Assembly: GCA_012932865.1 (NCBI GenBank)
Contig: SAXG01000019.1
Coordinates: 248,001 to 312,000, forward strand
Reading direction: 5' to 3'
Source: Amylostereum areolatum
Taxonomy: Eukaryota > Basidiomycota > Agaricomycetes > Russulales > Stereaceae
Length of the DNA: 64,000 bases
A model generated the notes under the pieces. The model made no database searches. It was not told the DNA's origin and saw only the letters and a list, made by a program, of their open reading frames with translations. The position numbers and the translations under genes are program-made. Shown here in pieces: positions 45,206-55,988 of the stretch (positions within the stretch are counted from its first letter, which is position 1; each line of letters begins with the position of its first letter).

Positions 45206-46137
45206 CAAGTAACGTGACTAGACGAACGGCTCACGTGGTCGCGAAGGTCCCGAGCCAGCACGACGTGTCCTCCGAAGTGAAAAGTTCTCTAGGAAAGTTA
45301 TTCGCACTCCTTCGCTCCTCCGATGTGCAGCAGTTCAGGTAGGTCAAATGCGGTGCCCTGGCTCGTAACTCCGACCGTTATCGCCTGACACACAGGAGGA
45401 AATTTGCGTACGTCCCACCGCTGGGGAAGGCACCGCCTGACGCCTCGTGGCGGAGCACCTCGTCTCTCTTGAAGTCTTCGGAGTCCAGCGTCTCATCGCG
45501 CCCCGGGCGCGCGCTGGTCCCGTTGCTACACTCGCGTAAAGTAAACACTTTGAACCCTTCCGATTCGGAACCGAGCCGGTCCTATCGCACGGCATCGCGC
45601 ATCCCTGCCTTTCCTTTTCCTTGCGATTTTCTGCCAGCAGCAAGGGGAAAAAGAAACTGTCGGTATTGTCCCCCGTCTGGTCTAAATTCAGACCACGGGA
45701 CCGTCTCGCTCGCGGCTCGAGGGTGGAACGATGGGGGCGGGACCGCGGAAGGAAGGTTGGAGCCCATCGCGCCGCGTGTGCGCGCCCGGTTTGTTTCACT
45801 TCCTTACGTCGAAGATCTAATGTCCCACGCATCCGAGCCCTATGCCCTTCCAGCGCACAATAGACGGTCCCACGGGCCATGCTGACGTTTTTTTTTCTAT
45901 TATCCTCTCAACCCGACTCGAACCGCGACACAGACGCACCTTGGATGCTCCGGACGGGCTGGCGTCGGCGCGGTCGAGTCCGTCGCTGACTATTTCCTTT
46001 TTTAATCTGACAGGTCGACTCACGCCTCTTGCTCTCCACCTTTCAACCTCCCCCCACCGAGTCACACTGTTCGTCTCCGACGACCGAGACCTTGCCCACT
46101 GTTCACTTGCCACCTACCCCCCATTCTCGTCTTCACA
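45206..46137. other. Intergenic, about 0.9 kb
   Basis: Right flank of the transposon and upstream region of the gene at 46138. Overlapping open frames on both strands have no motifs. Several AT-poor, CT-rich stretches just before 46138 look like a fungal promoter and leader. Confidence 0.5.
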
Positions 46138-47709
46138 ATGGCACCGCCGCCTCCACCTACCCCACGCCGCAAACCTGATCTCCCCGAGTGGGTGGCCGAC
46201 TTCGCTGAAACCCAACCACTTCCCCCGCCTCTGCCTCCCTCCTCCCGAGATGGCCGCCCCCGCCCCCGCTACTATATCACGACGACCCGGGAGGAGCGCG
46301 ACGAGATGCGGGCGCGCGCGAGGCGGCCCCCTCCCGAAAACCCGTTTCAGGACGACGATTCGGAGCGGACGGGTGAGGCCTTCTACACCCCGTTCGTCCT
46401 GCAGCGCGCCAGTACCCCGCGCACCGTCTCTCCACCGCTTCCTTCGCCGCCCGTCGCCTCTGGCTCTTCAACGCCCGCGTCTCCCATGGCCACTGGCTCT
46501 TCGTCCCCCGGCGGCCCCGTCCCCTCTGGTTCTTCCTCCCACCCTCGTCCCGCTGCTCCCATACGCCCGGTTGCCTCCGGCTCCTCGTCCCGCACGCCTC
46601 CGGCCGCCTTGAGCTCTTCGCCCTCTTCGCCCTCAAAGCCGAAGGCCACGTCTACCGAAATGCGCGCGCTTTGCGAGGCCGCGAACCCGCCGCACATGGC
46701 CGACACCCTCGAATTTCTCAGCGATGAGGAGCGGGAGACCTACCAGCGCCTGCGCTGCCCCCTCCCCGCCGTCCCGCACCTGCTCGTGCCGCGCATACTC
46801 CGGACGAAGCACCACAGCCCGAAAATCGTCCTTGACAAGTACGCTTTTTCATTTTCCTTTGCTTTTCGTGGTGTAGTCGAGCTGACTACGCGTTGTCGTT
46901 TCAGGCTGCGGCGAAAGAGGACGGTCCAGCAGGAGCGGGAGCGGGCATTGCGCAGGAACTCGAGGCACCCGCTCCGTCAACAGATCACGCTCGAGGACCT
47001 GCAACGTGAGAGCGAGCCGCCGGTGCAAGACGCGATGAACGACGACGAGTTCGACCGTTGCGCGGCGTTCTGTGCGTCCCTTTCCCCCCCTTTTTGCGCG
47101 TTCCGGTGGCTGATATGCGTTCATGCAGTCCAAGCGCGGACGTCTCGTTCTCCGTTTTCTTCATTTTCATCTTCCACGTCGTCTTCTTCGTCGGCATCGT
47201 CCTCTTCGTCCGCGTCGTCCGCGTCGTCCTCTTCTTCGGATGAGACGCTCTCGGACGATGACGATGACGATGACGACAGCGACGACGAGGCGAAGCCGGT
47301 GATGAAATGTGAGTGCGACGGCTTTCTACGGAGGCCCACTTTCTGACAATGCGCTCTGCTCTAGTTGTGATCACCCGCAAGGGCCAGCTGGTCCGTGTGC
47401 CGGACAGACGATGCAACTTGCACGGTGAGTATCCCTTGCTTCGCCCCGCCGCGCTCGGAGGCTCACACGAGGACCACAGCGATCAAAGAGGAGGACGAGG
47501 ACGCTGTGAGCGTGGACGAAATGGGTACGTTTCGCGTCCGCCTTTCCATTGCGCCCATTGCTCACATCCGGACCCTCCCAGCCGACGACGAGTTTGACGA
47601 CTTCCTCAGCTGTGAGTCCCGCGTTCCCCGATCTCCCTCCTACGTCAGCCAACTCACGGATCCCTTTTTTTCAGCGGACGAAGACGACGAGCAGGATGCG
47701 TACGAGTGA
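46138..47709 (+). CDS. Pro/Ser-rich, acidic hypothetical protein
   Basis: Not recognised. ATG 46138 (TTCACAATGGCA) opens MAPPPPPTPRRKPDLPEWVA. A Ser/Pro/Gly repeat region with VASGSS-type repeats (VASGSS, MATGSS, VPSGSS) precedes TEMRALCEAANPPHMADTLE, FLSDEERETYQRLRCPLPAV. Later exons read LRRKRTVQQERERALRRNSR, QQITLEDLQRESEPPVQDAM and then a run of about 30 Ser followed by DDDDDDDDSDDEAKPVMKF. Next come VITRKGQLVRVPDRRCNLHA, IKEEDEDAVSVDEM and DDEFDDFLSSDEDDEQDAYE, stop 47707-47709. All six introns are GT-AG and in phase. The low-complexity, strongly acidic C-terminus resembles nuclear or chromatin-associated proteins, but no domain is visible. Confidence 0.72.
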
Positions 47710-48543
47710 TCGCACCTGTGTCGCGGGAGCGCATGTGCGCTCCGATCCCTGAGATCTGTGCTCTACGACTGCCTGCACCCTCGCGGCTTCGGCCGACGAT
47801 GGCGACGTGAGGTCTGTATCGATGCCATCCAGGATCAAAAAAAAATTCCCTTCCCTTTCATTTCTTTCTCTTGCTATGTACTTCCCCTTACGCTATGTAC
47901 TTCCTCGAACCCTTCACCCCGTTTTCAAGTCGTGTCCTGCATGTCCCGTCCCGTTCCCTCTCATGTATGCTTTTCGTGCTCAGATGTTGTTTGTTGTCCT
48001 TTTACTATCGATGTACCTACCTGTCGTGTTTTATACGAGTCTAAGAATCAAATGGTTTGTATCGTAGAGCAGGATGGTGAGGTGCGAGTGACAGGTGATT
48101 ATGGTTGAATCGGAGTCTTGGCGCTCGACGTGGCGTGACTAGTAACTGAGTTCTCGACGACGCGTTTGGTTTCGTTCCTCGACATCTCCCCCCACAAGTT
48201 CAACATCGATGTACCGGCGGCAGTACCGCCCCCGGATCTTCCCCGTCCGGCAACACAAGAATGATCGTCGGGATCGCACTTGGTAGTAGTTGGTCGAGGA
48301 GTTCAGGGTCGAGGGTTCTATTGGTACCTAGGTAAGCGAAAGGATCTTCATCTCAGTTCATCTCGGGCAATTCGTATGTAAATTGTAGACGAAGTTTAGA
48401 CTCCCACCGTCCCACGATGACCCCGCTAGTCGGCTCAGTAAGTACGCTCGATCCTTTCAACCTCCCTCGCTCCCGACCGTCCCGACCTTCCCGATGCCGG
48501 TCGCATGTCACACCTCTCTCACCCTTCTCTTCCACCAACCACC
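47710..48543. other. Intergenic, about 0.83 kb
   Basis: 3' flank of the 46138 gene, then the leader of the 48544 gene. The stretch before 48544 resembles that before 50477 (see the tandem pair). No gene is seen. Confidence 0.55.
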
Positions 48544-49908
48544 ATGATGTCGCTTCCAACCCGCCCCCAGTCTCCCTGCAACTTCCTCCCGTCCTCCTCA
48601 CCCTCGCCGCTGTCGCTTCCAACCCGCCCCCAGACTCCGTTCAACCGCAGGCCGCTCGGATCGCCCTCGCCATCGCACGCGACTTTGTGCCAGATTCTCG
48701 ACGAACAGCGGACGCACCTCGCCGCGCGCGCGCTCGACGTCCTCAAGCCTTCTCCTCGCCCATCGCCGCAAACTCCCCCAAGCCCAAGCACAATGGCGGC
48801 CCCCCGACCACGCCCTTCCGTGCTCACGCCGAAACGCACCACGCCCGACAACGACGCCTGCGCACCGCCCCAGAAGCCCAAGCCGTCGCCCGCCCTGAAA
48901 GTCCCGACCCCCCGGGATTTCCTCGCCCTCTTCTGGCGGAACGATAATCGGATGTCCGAGCAGCAGTTGCACGCCTTCCTCGCGCCGTACATAGGCCCGA
49001 CTCCAGCGGAGGTCGCCGTCCTCGCGTTCTTGAACAAGTGTGTCCTGCCGGCGTCCGACGGCAGCGCCTTCCTCCGTCCGCAATACCACGCCAAGGCGCT
49101 CGAAATCAAGGGGGGAGGCCGGTGGCATCCGTTGCGCATCGTATGGACGGCGGGAGATCCCTCGTCGAGCATGGACATCATAAGTGTGTATCACCCCTTG
49201 CCCTTCCGCCTGTCCTCAGAGCACTCACGCACCCCTCTCCAGACATCGACCCGACTCCGATAAGACGACGGAGGTTCAAGAAGGGTGAGTCGCGCTCGCA
49301 TTCCCTCGCGCGCACGTCTCTAACTCTCCGCGCTATAGACACGAGCTCGTTGCTGCGCGCCCTGGCGCGGAGGAATTTGAAGTTGAAGGCGCTCCACGTT
49401 GCGAAGGGGCCAGCGCAAAAGCAGCTCCTCAATCTGACCTCTTCCCGACCAGCGCCACGCAAGCCTAGTCCCCCCGCTGCACCGTCCGTGGGCAACCTCC
49501 TCAAGATGTGCGCTCACGACTCCCCGAGTCGGGCCCACCTTCGCCGCGCACGCAAGACGCTCAGCGAAACGGAGTCCAAGGTCGTACGCTGTGAGTCGAC
49601 TCCGCGCCATCGCCAGACGAGGGGACTGACTGGATCTCTCCGTAGTCTTCAACAGCGTGCGTTCGGCCGCCTTTTCCAAGGTTTGGCTGCCAGTGCGTCG
49701 ACTGCATCCTCGCGTCATCGCGTCGTCGCTGATTCCGCAGCCGCAGATCGCCCAAGAGATTGTGCTGGCGCTCACGTCGCCCGCGCCGAGGACGTCTTAC
49801 AAGATTGAAACGTCGCTGATGGGGATCAAGCTCGAGACGTCCACGGTGGAGACGACTCCGGACGGCGAGACGGTCTGCGTCGTGGATGAAAGCTACCTGG
49901 ATGTTTAG
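48544..49908 (+). CDS. Hypothetical protein, tandem-duplicate member 1
   Basis: Function unknown. The start at 48544 is chosen because the sister gene at 50477 starts at the same point of a conserved leader (CACCAACCACCATG). It has a Pro/Ser-rich N-terminal third, then the shared core: PRDFLALFWRNDNRMSEQQL, HAFLAPYIGP, YHAKALEIKGGGRWHPLRIV, WTAGDPSSSMDI. Later exons: IDPTPIRRRRFKK, DTSSLLRALARRNLKLKALH, SRPAPRKPSPPAAPS, SRAHLRRARKTLSETESKVV, FFNSVRSAAFSK and PQIAQEIVLALTSPAPRTSY, KIETSLMGIKLETSTVETTP, ending SYLDV at 49908. The core lines up with ILHLFWRNGNRLSRDHFCVS...WTAGTPLSAQA of the sister gene. The frame is intact across about six exons. Confidence 0.72.
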
Positions 49909-50476
49909 GTCAATGCGGGAATTGTTTAGAGGCTTTTGTTCTGCAGTGTAGCTTTCTGTATCTTTTTGCTCATCGTTGTCACTGTAACATCATGTCATTG
50001 CGTACTTCCAACGAAAAGTGACCACGTGATTGGAGTCTGACTCTCAGCGTCTCACGGGCACGAGTTCTCGACGTCGACGTCGCGTTGAATTTCCCTCCTT
50101 GACACCGCCCTCTTTCCTACCGACCACGTATCTCAGTCCGAAGATGGAAATACGGAAGACGTAAAAGCACACGCAGGCACCGCCAGCTGGTCTAATGTCT
50201 CCAGGAAGCAGCGTTCCAACCTCCACCGGCGCGTGCACGAAGACCCGCACGGTCCCGCAGTCTCCTGGGCTCAGGCACACATTTTAGACTCCTGCGGTGC
50301 AGACGTACCCCGCAAACCGGCTCGTTCCTACAACTTTCATGAAAGTACGCTTCAATGTTTTATGCGTTTCCTTTCGACCTCCAGCTCCCTCTCCCTATCT
50401 CCTTCTCGACCGCCCCGGACTCTCGGACCCCAGCCGCGCGTCCCACCTCTCTCATCCTTCTCTTTCACCAACCACC
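49909..50476. other. Spacer of the tandem pair, about 570 bp
   Basis: Its last part (50,400-50,476) matches the leader of the first gene. The remainder has GAGTTCTCGACG-type similarity to 48,140-48,180. No gene is seen. Confidence 0.55.
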
Positions 50477-51697
50477 ATGGCGTCAGTTCCAATCCCCTCC
50501 CCATCTCCCTCCCATTTCGTTCCAGTCGTCTCGCCCTCGCCGTCAGACACGACCGTCGTCCAGCAAAGGACGACACTCGCAGGGAGCGAGCCCGACTTTG
50601 CAATGTCTAGCGAACCTTCTTCGCGCCGATCCCCGCCATCGTCACCGCAAACCCTCCCACAACATCCCGAGCCTATGGTCGTCGACAGTCCCCCCACGAC
50701 ACCCAGCCAACCGTCGTCTTCCACGCACATGAAACGGAAGGCAGAAGACGGCAGCTCCGCTGCGTGCAAGAGGCACAAGTCGCCACCAGCCCCGAGTCCC
50801 CGAGCCCCGAACAACCAGGACATCCTTCACCTCTTTTGGCGGAACGGCAACCGACTATCCCGGGATCATTTCTGCGTGTCCTTTGCTCCGTACTTGTGTC
50901 CAGTGAGCGGCCCGAGCGTGCGCACCGTCGTCGAGCCGAACTTGACGCAGCTGGTCAATCTGGTGGACGCCGATGACGTTTTCCTCCATCGCGAATATCG
51001 CATCGTACAACTCAAAGGCGAGCGATATTCTCGTCCGCATCCATTGCAGAAGGTTTGGACCGCCGGAACTCCCCTGTCGGCCCAGGCAGGTAAGAAGGAC
51101 CACGCTGTTCCATTCGTGATCGGCGCACTCACTGCGGACTCGTCGTCTTCAGTTCCCCTCGCGCCTATGTTTCCGTTTTTCAGGCCCAGTCGGGAGGAGC
51201 GAAGGAGAGGTGTGTAATCTTTTACCTTACCATCCGTGTATGCTCCTCATACCGTACTGCAGACACTGGTTCATTGCTGCGCGACATGGCGCGGGAGAAG
51301 AAAGCGATCTTCGATGCGAAGGAGTTGGCGAAAAAGAAGCTCCTCAACCCGAAACCCGCCCGACGAACGTCAAGAAAGCCAAGCCCTCCCGCCGCCGTGA
51401 CGCAGAATACGGCCGCTCCCGCTGAAGCGTCGTGGGCCCATCTCTATCGTGCTCGACAGAAGATCAGTATAAAGCACCACGAAGTCTCAGAATGTGAGTC
51501 GACTCTGCAGGTAGACGTGAGCCGACGTGACTGATTACATTACTCTGCAGATTTCCGCGAACTGGATTCCTTGGTTGTGGCCAAGGCATTGGCACGGGTG
51601 CGTCTACCGCACTGTCCTTGCGCTGCCGCGGAGTCGCTGATCGCGGTTTCTCTCCCTGGGGCCATAGTTCATCGACATGGTTAATCCAGCGCCATAA
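50477..51697 (+). CDS. Hypothetical protein, tandem-duplicate member 2, shortened C-terminus
   Basis: Paralogue of 48544-49908. ATG 50477 opens MASVPIPSPSPSHFVPVVSP, then a Ser/Pro-rich region, MKRKAEDGSSAACKRHKSPP (a bipartite-like nuclear signal), NQDILHLFWRNGNRLSRDHF, YRIVQLKGERYSRPHPLQKV, WTAGTPLSAQA. Further exons: VPLAPMFPFFRPSREERRRG, DTGSLLRDMAREKKAIFDAK, RRTSRKPSPPAAVT, WAHLYRARQKISIKHHEVSE, YFRELDSLVVAKALAR and FIDMVNPAP with the stop TAA at 51695. DNA past the stop still matches the sister gene (CCCGCGCCGAGGACG at about 51,701), so the C-terminal block present in member 1 (PAPRTSYKIETS...) has been lost here through the stop. Confidence 0.7.
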
Positions 51698-52109
51698 AAC
51701 CCGCGCCGAGGACGACGATCAGCAAGGCTGAAGTGTCCTTATTGGACAAGTTCGCGGCCGTGCGGAATTCCTCCGTACGGTCTACTTCGTGAGAAGCAGG
51801 TAGACGTTTAGGTCAGCGCAATGTGGAAGGCGCTGAGGAGGTGAAGGGGTCGTTGTTCCAACGAGCGTGTATGTTATACTCGGCAGCATCATTGTTCTAA
51901 GACAGCTACATCTCCCTTCCTCCCCAAACTTCGATGCCCTGTAGTACACATAGACTTGTTGATTTAAGTGCCCTAAACCGACCGAAAAATACTGGACAGG
52001 GAGCTTAAAACACTATTAACGTCTAATCTGGTGGCAGTGTCTAACCTAACGGTTGATACATGACGACTGTATACCCCAAGATGAGGCGAGTTATGTTGCC
52101 AATCCTCAC
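51698..52109. other. Convergent 3' flanks, about 410 bp
   Basis: The first 110 bp are the untranslated remains of the member 2 C-terminal block. The rest is spacer to the FAD oxidase stop. Confidence 0.6.
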
Positions 52110-54316
52110 TCACAGTGCGCACATCCCGTCCTCGTTCCACCGCTCGCTCCCAACGCCCGCCCTCACGATCCACATATCCGTCGGATCGTACCGCCGCTTG
52201 ACGGCCTCCAGTCTCGCGTAGTTAGCCCGTCCATAGAACACGGCCTGGAAATCGGGCTCGCGCACGTCCGCCTCGTTCGAGTACGCCGCGTTTCCGTCGA
52301 TGGACGAGGACGCGGCGAGCCGTGCGAGGACGGGCACGGCCCTATGCGTGATCATGTTCCACGCGTTCTCCACCCCCGAAGGCGTGAACGTCTCGGGGAG
52401 GTTCTGCACCGCGATCATCTAGACGCGAACACCCACAAGTCAGCCGTGCGCGTACACACATAATCAGACCCGAAGGAAAAGGACCTACGTGCGTCTTGGC
52501 GGTCCTCCACCCCGGGTTAATCGCAGAGTGTACATGCGCGTTTTCAGCGACTTTTCCGCCCGCGACGAGATGTCCCAAGATGCTGTTCTCACCCACGTCT
52601 CTTTCAGCGTACTCAAGGGCGGCAAACGAGCGGAAACCCACCTCGGGACCCCCAACTCCAACAGCTCCACATACGCCCTCTCCACCTCCGTCCGCCCTTC
52701 CTCGCTCGCATACACCTCCGCCGGAATCAACCTGGACCCCATCAGGGTCCCTGTCCCGCCCACGTCGTCCGGCAGCCCAAGGATCGCGCCCGGAAGGGCC
52801 GCGCTGACCGTGCCCTCCGCCAGAATGCTCGCCCCAAGCGCCAGGACGTCGTCCACGAAGGGCTTCACGAGCGCGCTCGCGACGTCCGCGGTCGCATTCG
52901 GAAACACGGTGTTCAACAGGAGCACACTGGCCTCGGGCCCCATCGATGGCGCTACGGACAGGTAGAAATACTGCCCCGCGCGCGCCGCGTCCCAGTCGCC
53001 GATGTGCTCTGCGTGCGTGCGCATCGCGTGGGCGGCTTGAGCGTAGGAGGCGAAGGATATGTTGACGGAGTGGAGGGTGGTGAGGAAGGCGGGGAAGGTC
53101 CGGATCGTGATGGACGTGATGACGCCCCAACTTCCCGCGCCGCCGCCACGGAGGGCCCAGAAGACTGGATAGTATTAAACAAGACTACGGTCAGAAAAGG
53201 AGCTTTCGACGGAAGAAAAAAGGCGGAGGAGCGTACGATCTGGGTGGGAAACCTCGTTCACGACCACCGCGCTCCCGTCCGCCAGCACGATCTCAAACTC
53301 TGTACACAGGAAAACGAATCAGCCACTGGCTCGTGCATGAGCGAAAGGAAACCAAAGACGCACGAAGGACGTTGTCCGCCGCGAGGCCTAAGAGTGGAGA
53401 CAGGCCCGAATGCCCCGCGCCCTGCACATAGCCACCCCCCACAGACACCGTCGCCGCCGTCCCACCCACCACCACCCGTCCCCTCTCCCCCGCCGCAGCG
53501 TAGATCTCGCGCAACCCGACACCGCTCCCAAGCGTGGCCGCTGCTCCGGTGTTCTTCCCGCCCACGCTGAACGCGTCCGTGAAGGTGATGTTCTTCATGT
53601 ACTGCGTCCAGAGCAGCAGCGCGTGCTTCGCCGTGGACCGCCCGAGGTAGTCGTGCCCGGAAGACTTGACCGCGGTGCGGAGGAAATGGCGGGCAGCGAA
53701 GGCAACACCGGCCTGTAGCGTTAGGGTTAGGGTTAGTTCGAGAACGAGGACTGGGCATTGGATGAACGACCACCAAAACAACAAATGAAGTAGAAGAAAG
53801 GGGGCAGAGCGAGAAGGATGTGCGCGGGCGTGAATGGGGCGAACCAGAAAAGACGTACCTGGACGTGTTGGACGGTGGTGGCATTGACTGCGTAGAGCGG
53901 GACGTTACCCTGCGCGCAGTGCGTCGTGTTCCGTAGACACAGCTCGGGCGGGTACACGCCGAAGTCCTGCTCCCAATTATACTGCCATCCGACGCTGAGA
54001 TTCATGCCTCTACGCGCATACGATCGCGAAAACGCACCTCGAGCATCTGCCCTGGGATCTCCCTGCGAAAGTTGGCGCTCGACCACTGGGCTTCCGTGCA
54101 ATTGAGCATGTCCGGCGCGCACGCGCTTGCAGAGGGCACCACCTGCACCAGTCGCCCGCCGATGGACGTGTTCAGTGCGCTCCATTCCTCAGGAGACGGC
54201 CAGTCGGGATCTCCTGGTTGGGTGTGGCAGCGGGGAGGATGGACAGGGGCGCTGATGAGGTTGAAGGGGCTGACGCTGAGAAAGGTGAGGGCGGGGAGGA
54301 GAGGCGCGAGGAACAT
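52110..54316 (-). CDS. Secreted FAD-linked oxidase, berberine-bridge-enzyme-like, intact
   Basis: Oxidises an unknown substrate with covalently bound FAD; expected extracellular. The start at 54316 gives a signal peptide, [20 protein letters not shown]. Exons continue [26 protein letters not shown] and [11 protein letters not shown]. Then [26 protein letters not shown], where the GHD His would link [34 protein letters not shown] (no second FAD-linking Cys there), [27 protein letters not shown]. Past [14 protein letters not shown] an intron with a GTATGT donor joins [32 protein letters not shown]. The BBE domain ends it: [41 protein letters not shown] decayed relative lies at 22711-23170. Confidence 0.87.
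53721..53736. repeat. Telomere-like TTAGGG motif in an intron of the FAD oxidase
   Basis: TTAGGGTTAGGGTTAG lies in the intron between VQHVQ and AGVAFAARH, close to its acceptor. The same motif is at the same place in the decayed copy (22963-22978). Confidence 0.92.
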
Positions 54317-54373
54317 TTTATGATGGGATGGTTGGGGGACGTTAGGAATGTGTGGATGAGAATGCTGCGCGAG

Positions 54374-54384
54374 TATATATATAT
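54374..54384 (-). promoter_or_regulatory. TATA box of the FAD oxidase
   Basis: An alternating TATATATATAT stretch, 58 bp upstream of the ATG at 54316. Confidence 0.55.
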
Positions 54385-55988
54385 GCACGACAGACAGACG
54401 CCCATGTATTAGACGACCGATGGACGAAAAAATCTTCCAGAAGAAATGGGTGGACAGCGTGGGTAGGCGCGTGCATGGGACAAGAAATGGGCCTTTTCGG
54501 GGCGATGTTCACCATATATAATGACTGAGCTCTGAGGCCTGAGGCCTGAGGTACTGCGCCTCTTGCAGGCAAAGACGGTGTGGCAAGATATCATGATATC
54601 GTGATCGGTATCAGTGTGTTCACGTCGATGCGAGTAAAGATGAAGATGGCATGGATTCATATGGTGATTCGGTGTCTATGTAACGGACCTGAAGAACGAT
54701 GAACGACGGGAGCGCATGATAGTATCATCGGTAACAACATACCACGACGTCCCAGGCCCCTGGACTTCGACCGAACCACAGCCATGATCCGCATGGTCAC
54801 AATGTTAGCAGCACTGTTCGCGAGGCTCATAATTCTTCACTTCGATCCCCTGAGGGAACTTCTGCCTTGGTTCCGCTGTTCCATCGTTTTGCATAGATGT
54901 TCATAGCGGCGAGTCGCGTCTGGAGGCTGAGTATGACCCATGTTTCGTATCGACCAAGGGGAAAAAAATCGTGCTGAGTGAAGGTGAGATGGCACGGCGC
55001 AGGTGTGCATCCATGGCAGGCCGGTCATACTAATATTCAGGCGTGAACGACCTTCGACAACACAAGGGACAATGATAAAAACGCACCTAGAGCCTGGAAT
55101 GCTCATGGTCCCGTTCCGCCTACTCGTCTCTCCTCCTCACAGTCAAGTTGTTTTTTCATCCCTGCCTACCGACAAGGTGGTCACGAAGATGCAGAGCTGA
55201 GAAATTGAAGAATAAGATGATGATGTGACAACGAGTGCGTCTGAAAAGAGCCTGGCTCCAGTCAGTCAAACTACGGTGGCCTGAACAACGAGAAAAACGG
55301 TTACCTTGATAAGCCTAACCAACAATGACCACCAAAATCAACACGCAGTACGACAGCACGAACAGCGCCGACCCTCCTGAACGTTCGCCGATGCTCGTAT
55401 GGCTCTATTTATCTCGACTGGGATATCGTTCCAGGCTGCGTTTAGGAATCCGTGACGGGGATGTATCGTTTCTGACGTTTTGGACTTCTTGTGGCCTGTG
55501 GCTCATGTACTATTGGACTCATGAACCGGACGCGGCGGGAAGAAGGACGAACAAGAGGTACACACCGGCGTTGCGTGCAATCGATAAGTTGTAGAGAGGT
55601 TGCGGGGAGGGGTCGGGATTCTCACCACGTCCTTTTATTGTCTCTCGTTCGAACAGCGTCCCAGAGGCAGGGATGAGGACATTGAGAATCTGAGATGACG
55701 CTGACGGTCGGGATCAAACGCGGACAATATTATGTACGCGCCGCGGCCGACGCGCTCCGCCACGTCGCACTTCTAAGCTCCAGCTCCAGGCTTACGCTTT
55801 TTCACTTCGTTGGCTACTCTCTCGACGGAATGTTCACGAACAGTCATACATGATACGGAAGGTAGAATGGCCCCGAAAAACGTGCTCGAGAGTCGAGCCT
55901 GTCGAGGTGAGTTTGCGCGCGCTTTGCGCCTCGTGAATCATGATCTTCAACGGATCCGGACTCTCCATCTCCTCCCAGTCAGAGCGAC
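54385..55988. other. 1.6-kb divergent spacer between FAD oxidase and DUF6535 copy 2
   Basis: Contains the CTGAGGC triplet at 54532-54552 and scattered short frames (55325-55594 + is the longest, no motif). No gene is supported. It corresponds in position to the spacer 23171-25322 of the other block. Confidence 0.5.
54532..54552. repeat. Three CTGAGG[C/T] heptamers
   Basis: CTGAGGC, CTGAGGC, CTGAGGT in tandem upstream of the FAD oxidase. Confidence 0.85.
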
